Assembly (NCBI GenBank): GCA_002083365.1
Contig: LVWS01000047.1
Coordinates: 45,224 to 109,223 of the forward strand
Length of the DNA stretch: 64,000 nucleotides
Reading direction: 5' to 3'
Source of the DNA: Nitrospira sp. SG-bin1
Lineage (GTDB): Bacteria > Nitrospirota > Nitrospiria > Nitrospirales > Nitrospiraceae
In this document: piece after piece, positions 18,618-27,137 of the stretch
Position numbering within the stretch: the first letter of the stretch is position 1
Layout of the letters: the number at the start of each line of letters is the position of its first letter
Program-made: the position numbers and the translations under genes
Notes under the pieces: generated by a model
Seen by the model: the letters and a program-made list of their open reading frames with translations, nothing else
What the model was told of the DNA's origin: nothing
Database searches by the model: none

Positions 18618-18620
18618 CCG

Positions 18621-19265
18621 TTATCCATAGCGGTCGTTCTTCCAGGGGAGCGCGCTGTTCGAGTACCCTCGGACTTCCCAAAATCCTTTCTCATCTTTAT
18701 CGGAAAACGTAATCTCCTTCACCCACTTCGCTCCTTTCCAGGCATACCGCTTCGGGACGATCACACGCACCGGCCCACCGTGGTCCCGCGTCAGGGGGTT
18801 GCCATTCCAACTATGCGCGAGTAGCACATCGTCGTCGTGACAGGCGTCAAGCGGTAGGTTGGTTGTATAGTCATCGTAGGATTTGAACAGCACAAATTGC
18901 GCGAGCGACAGCGGTTTTACGAGGGACATGAGGTGCTTGAAGCTCACGCCTTCCCAATCGTTGTCATAACGACTCCATGACGTGACGCAATGGAAGTCCG
19001 ACCGGTCTTTGAATTGAGGTTGGGCCAAGAATGATTCCCATGTCAGGACAAGCGGAGCGGCGACAAACCCGCCGATACTGAGTCTCCATTCATGTAATGG
19101 AATCTCGGGCTTGAAGCCAAGGTCCAGAACGGGAAAATTCTCGACCAGGTGTTGGCCGGGTGGCAGCCGATCGTCTCCCTCATAGAACACTTCACGTTCC
19201 TCCCCACCACGACGTGCTTTGGCCCACTGCTCTTTCGTCCTTGTCAGCCTGCTCGATTCATCCAT
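18621..19265 (-). CDS. Sulfite-oxidase-family molybdopterin enzyme (YedY-like, no signal peptide)
   Basis: This is a 214-residue molybdopterin-binding domain of the sulfite oxidase superfamily. The molybdenum-ligating Cys is in FHCVTSWSRYDN near residue 93. The later motifs DVLLAHSWNGNPLTRDHGGPVRVIVP and YAWKGAKWVKEI are diagnostic. It lacks the Tat signal and dimerisation domain of periplasmic YedY or sulfite dehydrogenases, so it should be cytoplasmic unless exported with a partner. The ATG at 19265 is preceded by GGAGGGAGG. It converges with ydbL, leaving three bases between the stop codons. The substrate is unknown. Confidence 0.9.
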   Translation of the reverse strand: MDESSRLTRTKEQWAKARRGGEEREVFYEGDDRLPPGQHLVENFPVLDLGFKPEIPLHEWRLSIGGFVAAPLVLTWESFLAQPQFKDRSDFHCVTSWSRYDNDWEGVSFKHLMSLVKPLSLAQFVLFKSYDDYTTNLPLDACHDDDVLLAHSWNGNPLTRDHGGPVRVIVPKRYAWKGAKWVKEITFSDKDEKGFWEVRGYSNSALPWKNDRYG

Positions 19266-19494
19266 TCCCACCTCCCTCCATATAGATTACGGGAATTGAA
19301 GTTGATCTAGCAACCGAGCTGACCCGTGGTCGGTTGTTCGCAGGCACTCTGACGCCTCACTATCTCAGCGAGCAGCGGTCTTGGTAAGTACTGTGGGATT
19401 GTTGTGCTCGCCCCTCAGCTCTGTAAGGTTTTCCAGCGTCCTCAGACGTACGTGTAAGCAGCTTATCTCATTGACAGATACCGAAGGAGCCACC

Positions 19495-20232
19495 ATGATA
19501 CAGCACGACGCCACTATGACGACCCCGGTCTCCACTCAGAGTGAAGCCAGCAGTTCATATCTCGGCAAGATCTTGATCGCGGGTATCCTCGCCATAGCGC
19601 TTGGTGCCTTCTTCTATTTCGATCTCGGACAGTTCCTGTCGTTAAATGCGCTGAAAGAGAATCGAGACAGTCTTTTAACGTTTGCAGACGAGCACTTTGC
19701 ATTCGCTGTAGGATTGTTTATCGTCGCCTATGTGGTGGTGGCTGGTTTGTCCCTGCCGGGAGCCGTCATCCTGACGTTGGCCGGTGGGTTTTTGTTTGGA
19801 GGGATTCTCGCAACGGTCTTCATTAATATCGGGGCGACCACCGGGGCAACCCTGGCATTTCTGACCGCACGGTATCTCTTACGGGATACGGTTGAGCAGA
19901 AGTTCGGCAAGTGGTTGGGGCCTTTCCAAGAAGGATTCGCCAAGAACGCCTTCAGTTATCTGTTGACCTTGAGACTTATCCCACTCTTTCCATTCTTTGT
20001 GGTGAACCTGGTGTCCGGTCTCACGCGCGTGAGCGTCGGCACCTATATTGCGGCCACGGCGATTGGAATCGTTCCCGGATCGTTTGTCTATGCCTATGCG
20101 GGACGCCAGCTCGGTACGATCAACTCGCTGAAAGAAATCGCGTCTCCCAATGTCATCGGTGCCTTCGTACTCCTGGGGCTGCTGGCGCTCGTCCCGGTCG
20201 TGTATAAGCGATTTGCGGCGAAACCAGTGTGA
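19495..20232 (+). CDS. TVP38/TMEM64 (VTT domain) inner-membrane protein
   Basis: The 245-residue protein has six or so hydrophobic segments and the VTT/SNARE-associated core LSLPGAVILTLAGGFLFGGILATVFINIGATTGATLAFLTARY with RLIPLFPFFVVNLVSGLTRV further on. Related DedA/VTT proteins act in lipid scrambling or membrane homeostasis. The ATG at 19495 follows AAGGAG by six bases, which excludes the upstream TTG-initiated extension. The MerA-like gene follows 45 nt later; this pairing of VTT protein and MerA-like flavoprotein recurs in other bacteria (from memory). Confidence 0.9.
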   Translation: MIQHDATMTTPVSTQSEASSSYLGKILIAGILAIALGAFFYFDLGQFLSLNALKENRDSLLTFADEHFAFAVGLFIVAYVVVAGLSLPGAVILTLAGGFLFGGILATVFINIGATTGATLAFLTARYLLRDTVEQKFGKWLGPFQEGFAKNAFSYLLTLRLIPLFPFFVVNLVSGLTRVSVGTYIAATAIGIVPGSFVYAYAGRQLGTINSLKEIASPNVIGAFVLLGLLALVPVVYKRFAAKPV

Positions 20233-20277
20233 TGAACACCGCATCGATTGACGATACGCAACGAAGGGTGTCACGCT

Positions 20278-21870
20278 ATGATGACCGAGCCTCTCTCAAG
20301 GGACGTAGGAATGGGTGAGCACGATCAGCCTGCAGTCCTTCCCGACGACGAGTACAATCAAGAACTCGTCGCCAACGTGCACCCTGCCGATTGGGTCAAT
20401 CCGGAACCGACCGGTCGCTATAACATCGTCGTGATCGGAGCGGGGACCGCCGGGTTGATCACGGCCGTCGTCGCCGCGAGTCTGGGAGCCAAGGTCGCCT
20501 TGATCGAAAAACATCTGATGGGTGGAGACTGCCTCAATGTCGGATGCGTACCGTCGAAAGGGGTGATCCGGGCAGCCAGAGCCTGGGCGGATTTGCGGAA
20601 GGCCCACGAGTTCGGCCTTCAGATTCCCGCCGGGGTGAAGTATGACTTCAGCGCGGTGATGACGCGCATGAGGAAACTGCGCGCTCGCATCAGCCAGAAT
20701 GACTCCGCCCGGCGATATACCAAGCTCGGCGTGGACGTCTATATCGGCAGCGGGCGGTTTCTCGGCGCCGAAACGATTCAAGTGGAAGGTCCGGCCGGTA
20801 ATCGGATCCTCACCTTCGCGAAAGCCGCGGTCTGTACCGGCGCCAGAGCGGCGTCACCTGCGACCCCTGGCCTTCAAGAAGCGGGGTATCTGACGAACGA
20901 AACCGTCTTTTCACTGACGAAGTTGCCCCAGCGGCTCGGCGTGATCGGGGCCGGCCCCATCGGATGTGAACTGGCGCAGTCGTTTGCCCGATTTGGGAGT
21001 CAGGTCTATCTGATCGAAGCCACGCACGGTATCATGCCGAACGAAGACCGCGATGCAGCGGACCTTGTCGAGCAGCACATGGTTCGAGACGGGGTGAAAC
21101 TACTGTGCTGCGGAAAAGACCTGAACGTACACAGGACAGATGACGGCAAGCATCTGACAGTCGATTCACACGGTCAGCAGTATGCCGTAACGGTCGATGA
21201 AATCCTTGTCGGCGTTGGACGAACACCCAATGTGGAGAAGATTGGATTAGAGGCCGCAGGGGTCGCGTACGATAAGAACGGGATCAAGGTCAATGTCAGA
21301 TTACAGACATCGAATCCTAACATCTACGCAGCAGGCGATGTCTGTTCACGCTACAAATTCACCCATGCCGCTGATGCCATGGCACAAATCGTCATCCAGA
21401 ACGCGCTGTTCCCACATCCGTTGAGTTTGGGCTATGCCAATGTCGATGCGTTGGTGATGCCTTGGTGTACCTTCACCGAACCGGAAGTCGCCCACGTCGG
21501 GATGTATGAAAAAGAAGCAAAAGACAAAGGACTTGAGGTCGAGACCTATACCTACCAACTTGATGAGGTTGATCGAGCCATACTGGACGGGGAAACGGAC
21601 GGGTTTGCACGGGTTCACATACAAAAAGGGACGGACAAGATCCTGGGCGCAACGATCGTCGCCGCGCATGCCGGGGACATGATCAGCGAATTTTCGGTGG
21701 CCATGAAAACGGGTGCGGGAGCCAAAGCGATCGCCGGTACGATCCATCCCTATCCGACCCAAGCCGAAGTGAATAAGAAAGTGATCAATCTTTGGCGGAA
21801 AGCCCATTTCACACAGGGAACGAAGAACTTTCTCACCAAATTGTTCGCCTGGATGAGAAAGGGAAGATGA
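20278..21870 (+). CDS. MerA/lipoamide-dehydrogenase-like FAD pyridine nucleotide-disulfide oxidoreductase
   Basis: The 530-residue flavoprotein has an N-terminal FAD motif (VVIGAGTAGLITAVVAA near residues 50-66), the redox-active disulfide GGDCLNVGCVPSK near residues 90-102, the NAD motif GVIGAGPIGCELAQ, and the C-terminal dimerisation domain containing the active His region (HPYPTQAE). It belongs with mercuric-reductase-like proteins but lacks the C-terminal Cys pair of true MerA, ending in WRKAHFTQGTKNFLTKLFAW. No mer operon surrounds it. The substrate is therefore unassigned. A roughly 45-residue N-terminal extension precedes the FAD domain. Confidence 0.9.
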   Translation: MMTEPLSRDVGMGEHDQPAVLPDDEYNQELVANVHPADWVNPEPTGRYNIVVIGAGTAGLITAVVAASLGAKVALIEKHLMGGDCLNVGCVPSKGVIRAARAWADLRKAHEFGLQIPAGVKYDFSAVMTRMRKLRARISQNDSARRYTKLGVDVYIGSGRFLGAETIQVEGPAGNRILTFAKAAVCTGARAASPATPGLQEAGYLTNETVFSLTKLPQRLGVIGAGPIGCELAQSFARFGSQVYLIEATHGIMPNEDRDAADLVEQHMVRDGVKLLCCGKDLNVHRTDDGKHLTVDSHGQQYAVTVDEILVGVGRTPNVEKIGLEAAGVAYDKNGIKVNVRLQTSNPNIYAAGDVCSRYKFTHAADAMAQIVIQNALFPHPLSLGYANVDALVMPWCTFTEPEVAHVGMYEKEAKDKGLEVETYTYQLDEVDRAILDGETDGFARVHIQKGTDKILGATIVAAHAGDMISEFSVAMKTGAGAKAIAGTIHPYPTQAEVNKKVINLWRKAHFTQGTKNFLTKLFAWMRKGR

Positions 21871-21873
21871 GGG

Positions 21874-22635
21874 ATGGAACCCGAGGAAAACAGCAGGCTG
21901 TTGATCATGACGTGCGCATGGATTGTCATGTGGCTGTTCATTGCTCCAGCATGGCTCTGGGCACAGGGTGAAACTGCGCTGGAAGTGGGGAAGTTTTCCG
22001 CAAGTGAGCCAGGGGGCCGTCTGCCGGATGGCTGGAAGCCGTTGACCTTCAAGAAAATCTCCTCGCTCACGACATACGAGCTGGTGAGGGATGGGGAGCA
22101 TGTCGTCGTCAAGGCCACGAGCGAGGCCTCCGCCTCGGGGTTAACCAAGGAGGTGAGGATCGACCCCAAGGAATTTCCCATCGTGCAATGGCGTTGGAAA
22201 GTCGACAATCTTCTCAAGAACAGCGATGCCACGCGCAAAGACGGCGACGATTATTCGGCCCGACTCTATATTACGTTCGAGTATGACCCTGACAAGGTGA
22301 GCGTGGGGAAACAACTCAAGTACAAGGCCGGCCGAGTCCTGTTCGGAGACATTCCCATCGGAGCGATCAACTATGTCTGGGAGAGAAAGGCGCCGGTCGG
22401 CGAGATGATCGACAACGCCTATACGGATTTCGTCAAAATGGTGGTCGTAGAAAGTGGCCCTCACAATCTCGGCATATGGGTCAAAGAGTCGCGCAATATC
22501 TACGAAGATTATAAGAGAGCCTTCGGAGAAGAACCGCCGCTGATCAACGGCGTGGCGATCATGAGCGATACCGACAACACCAAAGAACGGGTGGTGGCCT
22601 ACTACGGCGACATCATATTCAAGAAGGCCCAATAA
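21874..22635 (+). CDS. Secreted DUF3047 domain-containing protein
   Basis: The 253-residue protein has a signal peptide (residues 1-31, ending LWAQG) and a DUF3047 body: GWKPLTFKKISSLTTYELV, then VQWRWKVDNLLKNSDATRKDGDDYSARLYITFEYD and the end RVVAYYGDIIFKKA. The domain is beta-rich and probably binds carbohydrate or another ligand in the periplasm; no activity is known. It begins three bases after the MerA-like gene, so VTT, MerA-like and DUF3047 genes are probably co-transcribed. Confidence 0.88.
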   Translation: MEPEENSRLLIMTCAWIVMWLFIAPAWLWAQGETALEVGKFSASEPGGRLPDGWKPLTFKKISSLTTYELVRDGEHVVVKATSEASASGLTKEVRIDPKEFPIVQWRWKVDNLLKNSDATRKDGDDYSARLYITFEYDPDKVSVGKQLKYKAGRVLFGDIPIGAINYVWERKAPVGEMIDNAYTDFVKMVVVESGPHNLGIWVKESRNIYEDYKRAFGEEPPLINGVAIMSDTDNTKERVVAYYGDIIFKKAQ

Positions 22636-22709
22636 GCTATTTCCTCTGATCCTTCCTGGCAGACATGCCACCTTCCAATCCCTTTTCGGATGATTCCTGC
22701 GTTTCACCC

Positions 22710-22725
22710 GTGATGCTTTTGTGAT
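22710..22725. promoter_or_regulatory. Candidate OmpR-type operator: GTGAT-N6-GTGAT before the response regulator
   Basis: Two GTGAT words start at 22710 and 22721, exactly 11 nt apart, 24 nt before the response-regulator ATG. OmpR/PhoB-family regulators bind tandem sites with an 11-nt period. The same word and period recur upstream of cld, which supports autoregulation. Confidence 0.5.
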
Positions 22726-22748
22726 AATCGCCTGTTATTCTGGCGGTT

Positions 22749-23495
22749 ATGGGAAGCGAAGGGCCTCATGGGCAAAGCGCAACGCCTCGGACCATTCTCG
22801 TGATTGAAGACGATCGAGACATTGCGCGGCTCCTGGAACTTCATCTGCAGGACGGGGGGTATACCGTCCACATAGTCCGAGATGGTGTCACCGGCTGCAC
22901 GCACGCGCTCTCCAATACCTACGACTTGATTATCCTCGATCTGATGCTGCCGGGGATGGATGGGTTGGACATCTGTCATGCGCTGCGAGCGAAACCGAAC
23001 TACACACCTGTCCTGATGTTGACCGCCAAATCGACAGAGTTGGACCGCGTACTGGGGTTGGAAGTCGGTGCAGATGATTATCTGACTAAGCCGTTCAGCA
23101 TTCGAGAGCTCCTGGCACGGGTCAAAGCCTTGTTCCGCCGTATGGAGGTGCTGAGGACGCCAGTGGAGTCAGCTCGGCAGAAATTGATTCGTGCCGGTGA
23201 CCTCGTGATTGACACCGAGAAGCGCAAGGTCACGTTATCGGGCAGGACGATCGACCTGACAGTGAAAGAGTTTGATCTGTTACTGCTATTCGCCCGACAG
23301 CCGGGCCGTGTGTATACCCGTTCACAACTGCTCGATCTGGTGTGGGGATATGCGCACGCGGGTTACGAGCATACCGTGAATTCTCATATCAATCGGTTGA
23401 GGGCCAAAATCGAAAGTGATACCAGCCGTCCCCGGTACATTTTGACGGTTTGGGGGATTGGCTATAGCTTTTCGGAAGAACACACAAGCGGGTAG
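22749..23495 (+). CDS. OmpR/PhoB-family response regulator
   Basis: The 248-residue protein has an N-terminal receiver domain with acidic pocket EDD near residues 20-22, phospho-acceptor Asp64 in LIILDLMLPGMDG, and the conserved Lys in DDYLTKPFSIREL. The C-terminal winged helix (RAGDLVIDTEKRKVTLSGRTIDLTVKEFDLL ... HINRLRAKIE) is of OmpR/PhoB type. Its reading frame ends only five bases before the start of the sensor kinase gene, so the two form a two-component pair. The chlorite dismutase gene lies directly downstream, and shared direct repeats suggest it is a target. Confidence 0.95.
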   Translation: MGSEGPHGQSATPRTILVIEDDRDIARLLELHLQDGGYTVHIVRDGVTGCTHALSNTYDLIILDLMLPGMDGLDICHALRAKPNYTPVLMLTAKSTELDRVLGLEVGADDYLTKPFSIRELLARVKALFRRMEVLRTPVESARQKLIRAGDLVIDTEKRKVTLSGRTIDLTVKEFDLLLLFARQPGRVYTRSQLLDLVWGYAHAGYEHTVNSHINRLRAKIESDTSRPRYILTVWGIGYSFSEEHTSG

Positions 23496-23499
23496 CGCC

Positions 23500-25029
23500 A
23501 TGTTCACAACCCTGTATGGAAAGCTGGCCGCTGTCCTTATCGGGCTGTTTGGCCTTATCGGCGCTGGAACCATACTGCTGACGCTTTATGCGACTCGGCT
23601 GTATTTCCAAGAGGTGAATCAGAAGCTCAACCAGACCTTGGCTGAACGCATCGTGTCTGAACAGATCCTCATGCAGGAAGGACGGGTAAACGAGGCGGCG
23701 CTCAAGGAAATCTTTCACAGTCTCATGGTGATCAACCCGAGTATCGAAGTCTATCTGCTTGATGGTCGGGGATCCATCCTGACTTTTTCAGCTCCTCCTG
23801 AAAAAGTGAAGCGAGAACGTATCTCTCTCGACCCCATTGAGCGGTTTTTGTCAGGAGCTGAAGATTTTCCAATCCTGGGAGACGATCCGCGAGACCTGAC
23901 ACGCAGGAAGATCTTTTCTGCATTCCCCGTCCAAACTTTAGGCGGCGACATTGAGGGCTATCTCTACGTGATTCTCGGTGGAGAGGAGTTTGACTCAGTC
24001 GCACAGGTGCTGGAAGGTAGTTACATTCTGCGCGTAAGCACGTGGGCGATCGTTGCAACCCTGCTGTTTGCGCTTTTGACCGCCCTCCTCATGTTCAAGC
24101 TGTTGACTCGACGGCTCAGAATGCTCGCCTTTGCCATGGAGACCTTCAAGCGTAGCAACTTTTCCGAATCGTCGGATCTCCCGCACCAATCTCGTCTTCA
24201 GCAAACGATTACCGAGCGAAGGGATGAAATAGACGAGTTAGGGGCGACCTTTGCCCATATGTCAGATCGGATCCGGCAGCAAGTGCACCAGCTCAAACAG
24301 ACCGATCAGTTGCGACGTGAGTTGGTCGCCAATGTCTCGCATGATCTTCGCACGCCGCTGACATCCCTTCAGGGATATCTCGAGACGCTGAGCTTGAAAG
24401 AAGGATCTCTGTCACCGGAGGAACAGCGCAAATATCTTGGAATCGCCATTGCACATAGCGAGCGGATGGGAAAATTGATTGGCGAGCTGTTTGATTTGGC
24501 CAAATTGAATTCTCTTGAGATGGCGCTTCATCTGGAATCGTTTTCCCTCGGTGAACTGGCTCACGATGTCGTTCAAAAGCTGACGTGGCTTGCAGGCAAG
24601 CACGAAGTGACGCTGCAGGCGGAGATACGTGAAAATCTTCCCTTTGTATCGGCTGATATCGGACTGATTGAACGGGTCCTCGAAAACTTGATCGAGAACG
24701 CCATTCGACACACGCCGCGCAACGGTACGGTCATGGTCATCTTGAATCCCGATGGCCAGGAACTTGTGGTTCAGGTGTCCGATACCGGCTGTGGGATTGC
24801 ACTGGAAGATCTTCCGCACATTTTTGACCGGTACTATCAAGTCGAGCACAATCAGCAAAAGAATTCGACGGGAGCAGGGCTTGGTCTTGCGATCACCAAG
24901 CGGATTCTGGAGCTGCACGGAAGCACCATTGAGGTTCGCAGTATCCTCAACGGCGGAACAACCTTCACGTTTCGTCTACGCACGATCCAACCTTCCATCC
25001 CAGCAGTGGATTCTTCTCGCTCCGCCTGA
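23500..25029 (+). CDS. Membrane sensor histidine kinase
   Basis: The 509-residue kinase has a first membrane segment at residues 7-32, a periplasmic sensor of about 145 residues, a second segment near residues 180-200, and then a HAMP linker. The H-box VANVSHDLRTPLTSL places the phospho-acceptor at His281. The ATP-binding domain shows the N box (LENLIENAIRHTPRNG), G1 (DTGCGI) and G2 (GAGLGLAI). The ATG at 23500 is used. The sensor part has no recognised domain, so the signal is unknown. It is the partner of the preceding regulator. Confidence 0.94.
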   Translation: MFTTLYGKLAAVLIGLFGLIGAGTILLTLYATRLYFQEVNQKLNQTLAERIVSEQILMQEGRVNEAALKEIFHSLMVINPSIEVYLLDGRGSILTFSAPPEKVKRERISLDPIERFLSGAEDFPILGDDPRDLTRRKIFSAFPVQTLGGDIEGYLYVILGGEEFDSVAQVLEGSYILRVSTWAIVATLLFALLTALLMFKLLTRRLRMLAFAMETFKRSNFSESSDLPHQSRLQQTITERRDEIDELGATFAHMSDRIRQQVHQLKQTDQLRRELVANVSHDLRTPLTSLQGYLETLSLKEGSLSPEEQRKYLGIAIAHSERMGKLIGELFDLAKLNSLEMALHLESFSLGELAHDVVQKLTWLAGKHEVTLQAEIRENLPFVSADIGLIERVLENLIENAIRHTPRNGTVMVILNPDGQELVVQVSDTGCGIALEDLPHIFDRYYQVEHNQQKNSTGAGLGLAITKRILELHGSTIEVRSILNGGTTFTFRLRTIQPSIPAVDSSRSA

Positions 25030-25082
25030 TTTCCCGTCATCCTCGCTGAGACCACATTGCTTCCTGCTTTTCTCCGACATTC

Positions 25083-25120
25083 GTGATCACGATGCCATGA
25101 TTTTGTGATGGTTCCGTGAC
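25083..25120. promoter_or_regulatory. Candidate operator cluster after the kinase gene (GTGAT/C words in 11-nt register)
   Basis: GTGAT at 25083, GTGAT at 25105 and GTGAC at 25116 lie in one 11-nt register, with the 25094 slot degenerate. The words match those upstream of the regulator and of cld. The cluster is about 190-225 nt upstream of the cld start, far enough to be an upstream activating or repressing site. Confidence 0.4.
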
Positions 25121-25219
25121 CACGGAGGCCAACCTCCATGTGCGGTTACATCAGGCCCGCAAGCTGGTCAGAGCGGCCCTTGAAACCACATTCGGACGAA
25201 GATCATTCATTTTCTAAAT

Positions 25220-25257
25220 GTGATCAAGTTGTGATCAACGCGTGAACGTTTCGTGAC
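25220..25257. promoter_or_regulatory. Four-unit direct-repeat operator array upstream of chlorite dismutase
   Basis: GTGAT (25220), GTGAT (25231), GTGAA (25242) and GTGAC (25253) follow each other at exactly 11-nt steps, ending 50 nt before the cld ATG. A -10-like TATAGG follows at 25273-25278, so the last repeat occupies the usual -35 place. This is the arrangement of promoters activated by OmpR/PhoB-type regulators, and such a regulator is encoded immediately upstream. The sequence is not the E. coli Pho box (TGTCA words). Confidence 0.6.
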
Positions 25258-25307
25258 ATTTTGTCGCCATGATATAGGTTCTCACACGGTACAGAAGGGA
25301 GATCTCG

Positions 25308-26093
25308 ATGCGTCATCTCAGCTCACTGATTGTTTGTGTGATTGTTGTCGTGGGCGCGGTTGCTCCAGTCAGAGCCGAAGCCGATAGAGAGCACCTTTTA
25401 AAGGATGCAGGAGTCTATGCCACGTTCGCCGTCTTCAAAGCGTCGGAGCAATGGTGGCAAATGGAGCCTCAGGCTCGTGCTGAGGCGAGTGCGGACGTCA
25501 AGAAGATGCTGGAGAAATACGCGGATCGAGTGGCCGCGGATGTGTATCTGCTGCGGGGATTGTCTGAGCGAGCGGACATCCTGATCCGGATCCATTCGAA
25601 AGCGATGATTCAAAATCAAAATTTTATCTTGGATGTGATGGCATCAAAATTCGGAAAGTACTTCAATAACGTAGATACATTCAACGGCATCACGAAAGCT
25701 CTCAACTACGTACCTGATTTTCCAGGAGATTTAAAAGCGGAATTAAAGACGCCTCCTCCACAGGGCAATACCTATGTGATCGTCGTACCGATCCGCAAGG
25801 ATGCCGAGTGGTGGATTGCCGGGCAGGATACGCGGACCAACATGATGAAAGAACATACGGATGCCACCGTGGCCTATCTCAAGACCGTCAAACGGAAGCT
25901 GTATCACTCGAGCGGGCTCGATGATTGGGATTTCATCACCTATTTTGAAACGTCACGTCTCGAGGATTTCCACGATTTGGTGACCGGATTGCTCAAAGTG
26001 AAAGAGAATCGGCACAACCGAGTGTTTGGTGATCCGCTCCTGCTGGGAACTATTCGGCCACTCGATGAGATTCTGGAGATCCTCGCCCGTTAA
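25308..26093 (+). CDS. cld: Periplasmic chlorite dismutase
   Basis: This heme enzyme splits chlorite into chloride and O2. It has 261 residues with a signal peptide of about 23-24 residues (ending APVRAEA). The heme-ligating His is His183 in KEHTDATV, and the distal arginine is Arg196, 13 residues later in KTVKRKLYHSSGLDDWDFITYFET, both conserved in the pentameric long-chain lineage. The protein closely resembles the enzyme known from Nitrospira, including the ending GTIRPLDEILEILA. Nitrite-oxidising Nitrospira may use it to detoxify chlorite made when nitrite oxidoreductase reduces chlorate. A two-component system and its putative operator array lie directly upstream. Confidence 0.96.
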   Translation: MRHLSSLIVCVIVVVGAVAPVRAEADREHLLKDAGVYATFAVFKASEQWWQMEPQARAEASADVKKMLEKYADRVAADVYLLRGLSERADILIRIHSKAMIQNQNFILDVMASKFGKYFNNVDTFNGITKALNYVPDFPGDLKAELKTPPPQGNTYVIVVPIRKDAEWWIAGQDTRTNMMKEHTDATVAYLKTVKRKLYHSSGLDDWDFITYFETSRLEDFHDLVTGLLKVKENRHNRVFGDPLLLGTIRPLDEILEILAR

Positions 26094-26473
26094 CGTGCTC
26101 TCGGCAGGACGACAGTCGAAAAAGTCGGTGGATGGCTCTTGGAGGGTTTCCTTCAGTAGGGAAGAATTCGTGAACGAACGCGTGCCTGTTTGAGAAACCA
26201 GACGAGTGCGCTAACGAATTCCGCCACTGGTCCGTCGGTGAGCACTAGCAGGCAGTGGAAAAACATTTTGGCACCCGATCATTCTCGGCATATTGAGGTC
26301 ACAGACTGAATCAGAATCGCCCGCAGGATGGTCAAGGCCTTTCAACAAGGCTGTTGTGGTTGTTGCCTTTTGGCTGGAGATCGTGTGTAAACGCCACCCT
26401 ATGAGCTGTTTGGAAACGCAGGGTAGGCTGTAAGAACTCGAACGAGTGCTCGACAAACATTTCAGGACAGAGC
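26094..26473. other. Non-coding gap after cld
   Basis: No credible gene was seen. Near 26320-26350 the text (GCAGGATGGTCAAGGCC followed by TTTCAACAAGGC) resembles decayed intergenic repeat sequence rather than coding DNA. Reading frames here lack ribosome-binding sites and coding character. Confidence 0.5.
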
Positions 26474-26500
26474 AGCCCGCCTCCACTGAGGCGGCGGGCT
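26474..26500. terminator. GC-rich hairpin at the 3' end of the 26535-26936 gene
   Basis: The outer stem AGCCCGCC/GGCGGGCT encloses a perfect seven-pair inner alternative CCGCCTC-CACT-GAGGCGG. It lies 34 nt after the stop of the minus-strand gene. No T-run follows, so it may be a weak or bidirectional terminator. Confidence 0.5.
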
Positions 26501-26534
26501 TGATGTGAACGAGGCAGGGCTTCTTACAGGGCCA

Positions 26535-26936
26535 TCATTGAAGGGAATTGGCGAAACCGCTGTGGGTAATCTCAGCGCGCACGCGGTCCCCGACCTTCTT
26601 GCTGCCGCGCAATTGTTTGGTTTCTCGGCTGATGTAGAGCTGAACCTGATTGCCTTCGTAGTCTTCAACCGTGTAGACATCGCCCTTGATGTGCTTTATT
26701 GTCCCCCCGATGGTCTTCCACGCCGGACCAGGTTTCCGGTCCGACAGGTTCGCGTTGTAAGAGGAGGTTGTTTCCCGTGTTGCTACCGTCACCTCAGCCG
26801 CAGCTGCGGCTGACGAATAAGTACCGGACTTCTTTCCGTCCTTGGGGCTTGCGGTTGCTGTGAGAGGGCCGGACACGCATAGAACCGTTAGGCCACCAAG
26901 GATAATTGGGAGGAAATTCCTGTGATTGGTGTGCAT
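26535..26936 (-). CDS. Small secreted protein, function unknown
   Basis: The 133-residue product starts at ATG 26936 with AGGAGGT five bases upstream. Residues 1-30 are a signal peptide (cut near TATASP). A low-complexity linker with SSAAAAA leads to a compact beta domain, TIGGTIKHIKGDVYTVEDYEGNQVQLYISRETKQL ... VGDRVRAEITHSG. That pattern resembles small OB-like periplasmic domains such as those of DUF5666 or BOF-type proteins, but no family is certain. It stands alone between cld and the radical SAM operon. Confidence 0.72.
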   Translation of the reverse strand: MHTNHRNFLPIILGGLTVLCVSGPLTATASPKDGKKSGTYSSAAAAAEVTVATRETTSSYNANLSDRKPGPAWKTIGGTIKHIKGDVYTVEDYEGNQVQLYISRETKQLRGSKKVGDRVRAEITHSGFANSLQ

Positions 26937-27137
26937 TATGTACCTCCTGGTAGAAAGCCATAAGTGTTGAACCATTGTTCACTCAGCAAAGGATATGCCG
27001 GTTGAGCAATCGGGCCATCGTATGACTCTCAATACGTTATGAAACAAGCCCGATGAAGCGCCTGGACTCATAAGGAGTTCAGGGGAAAAAACGGCAAGTG
27101 ATTGAGCAAAACTGCACGACAACCGCCTGGCCGGCTT

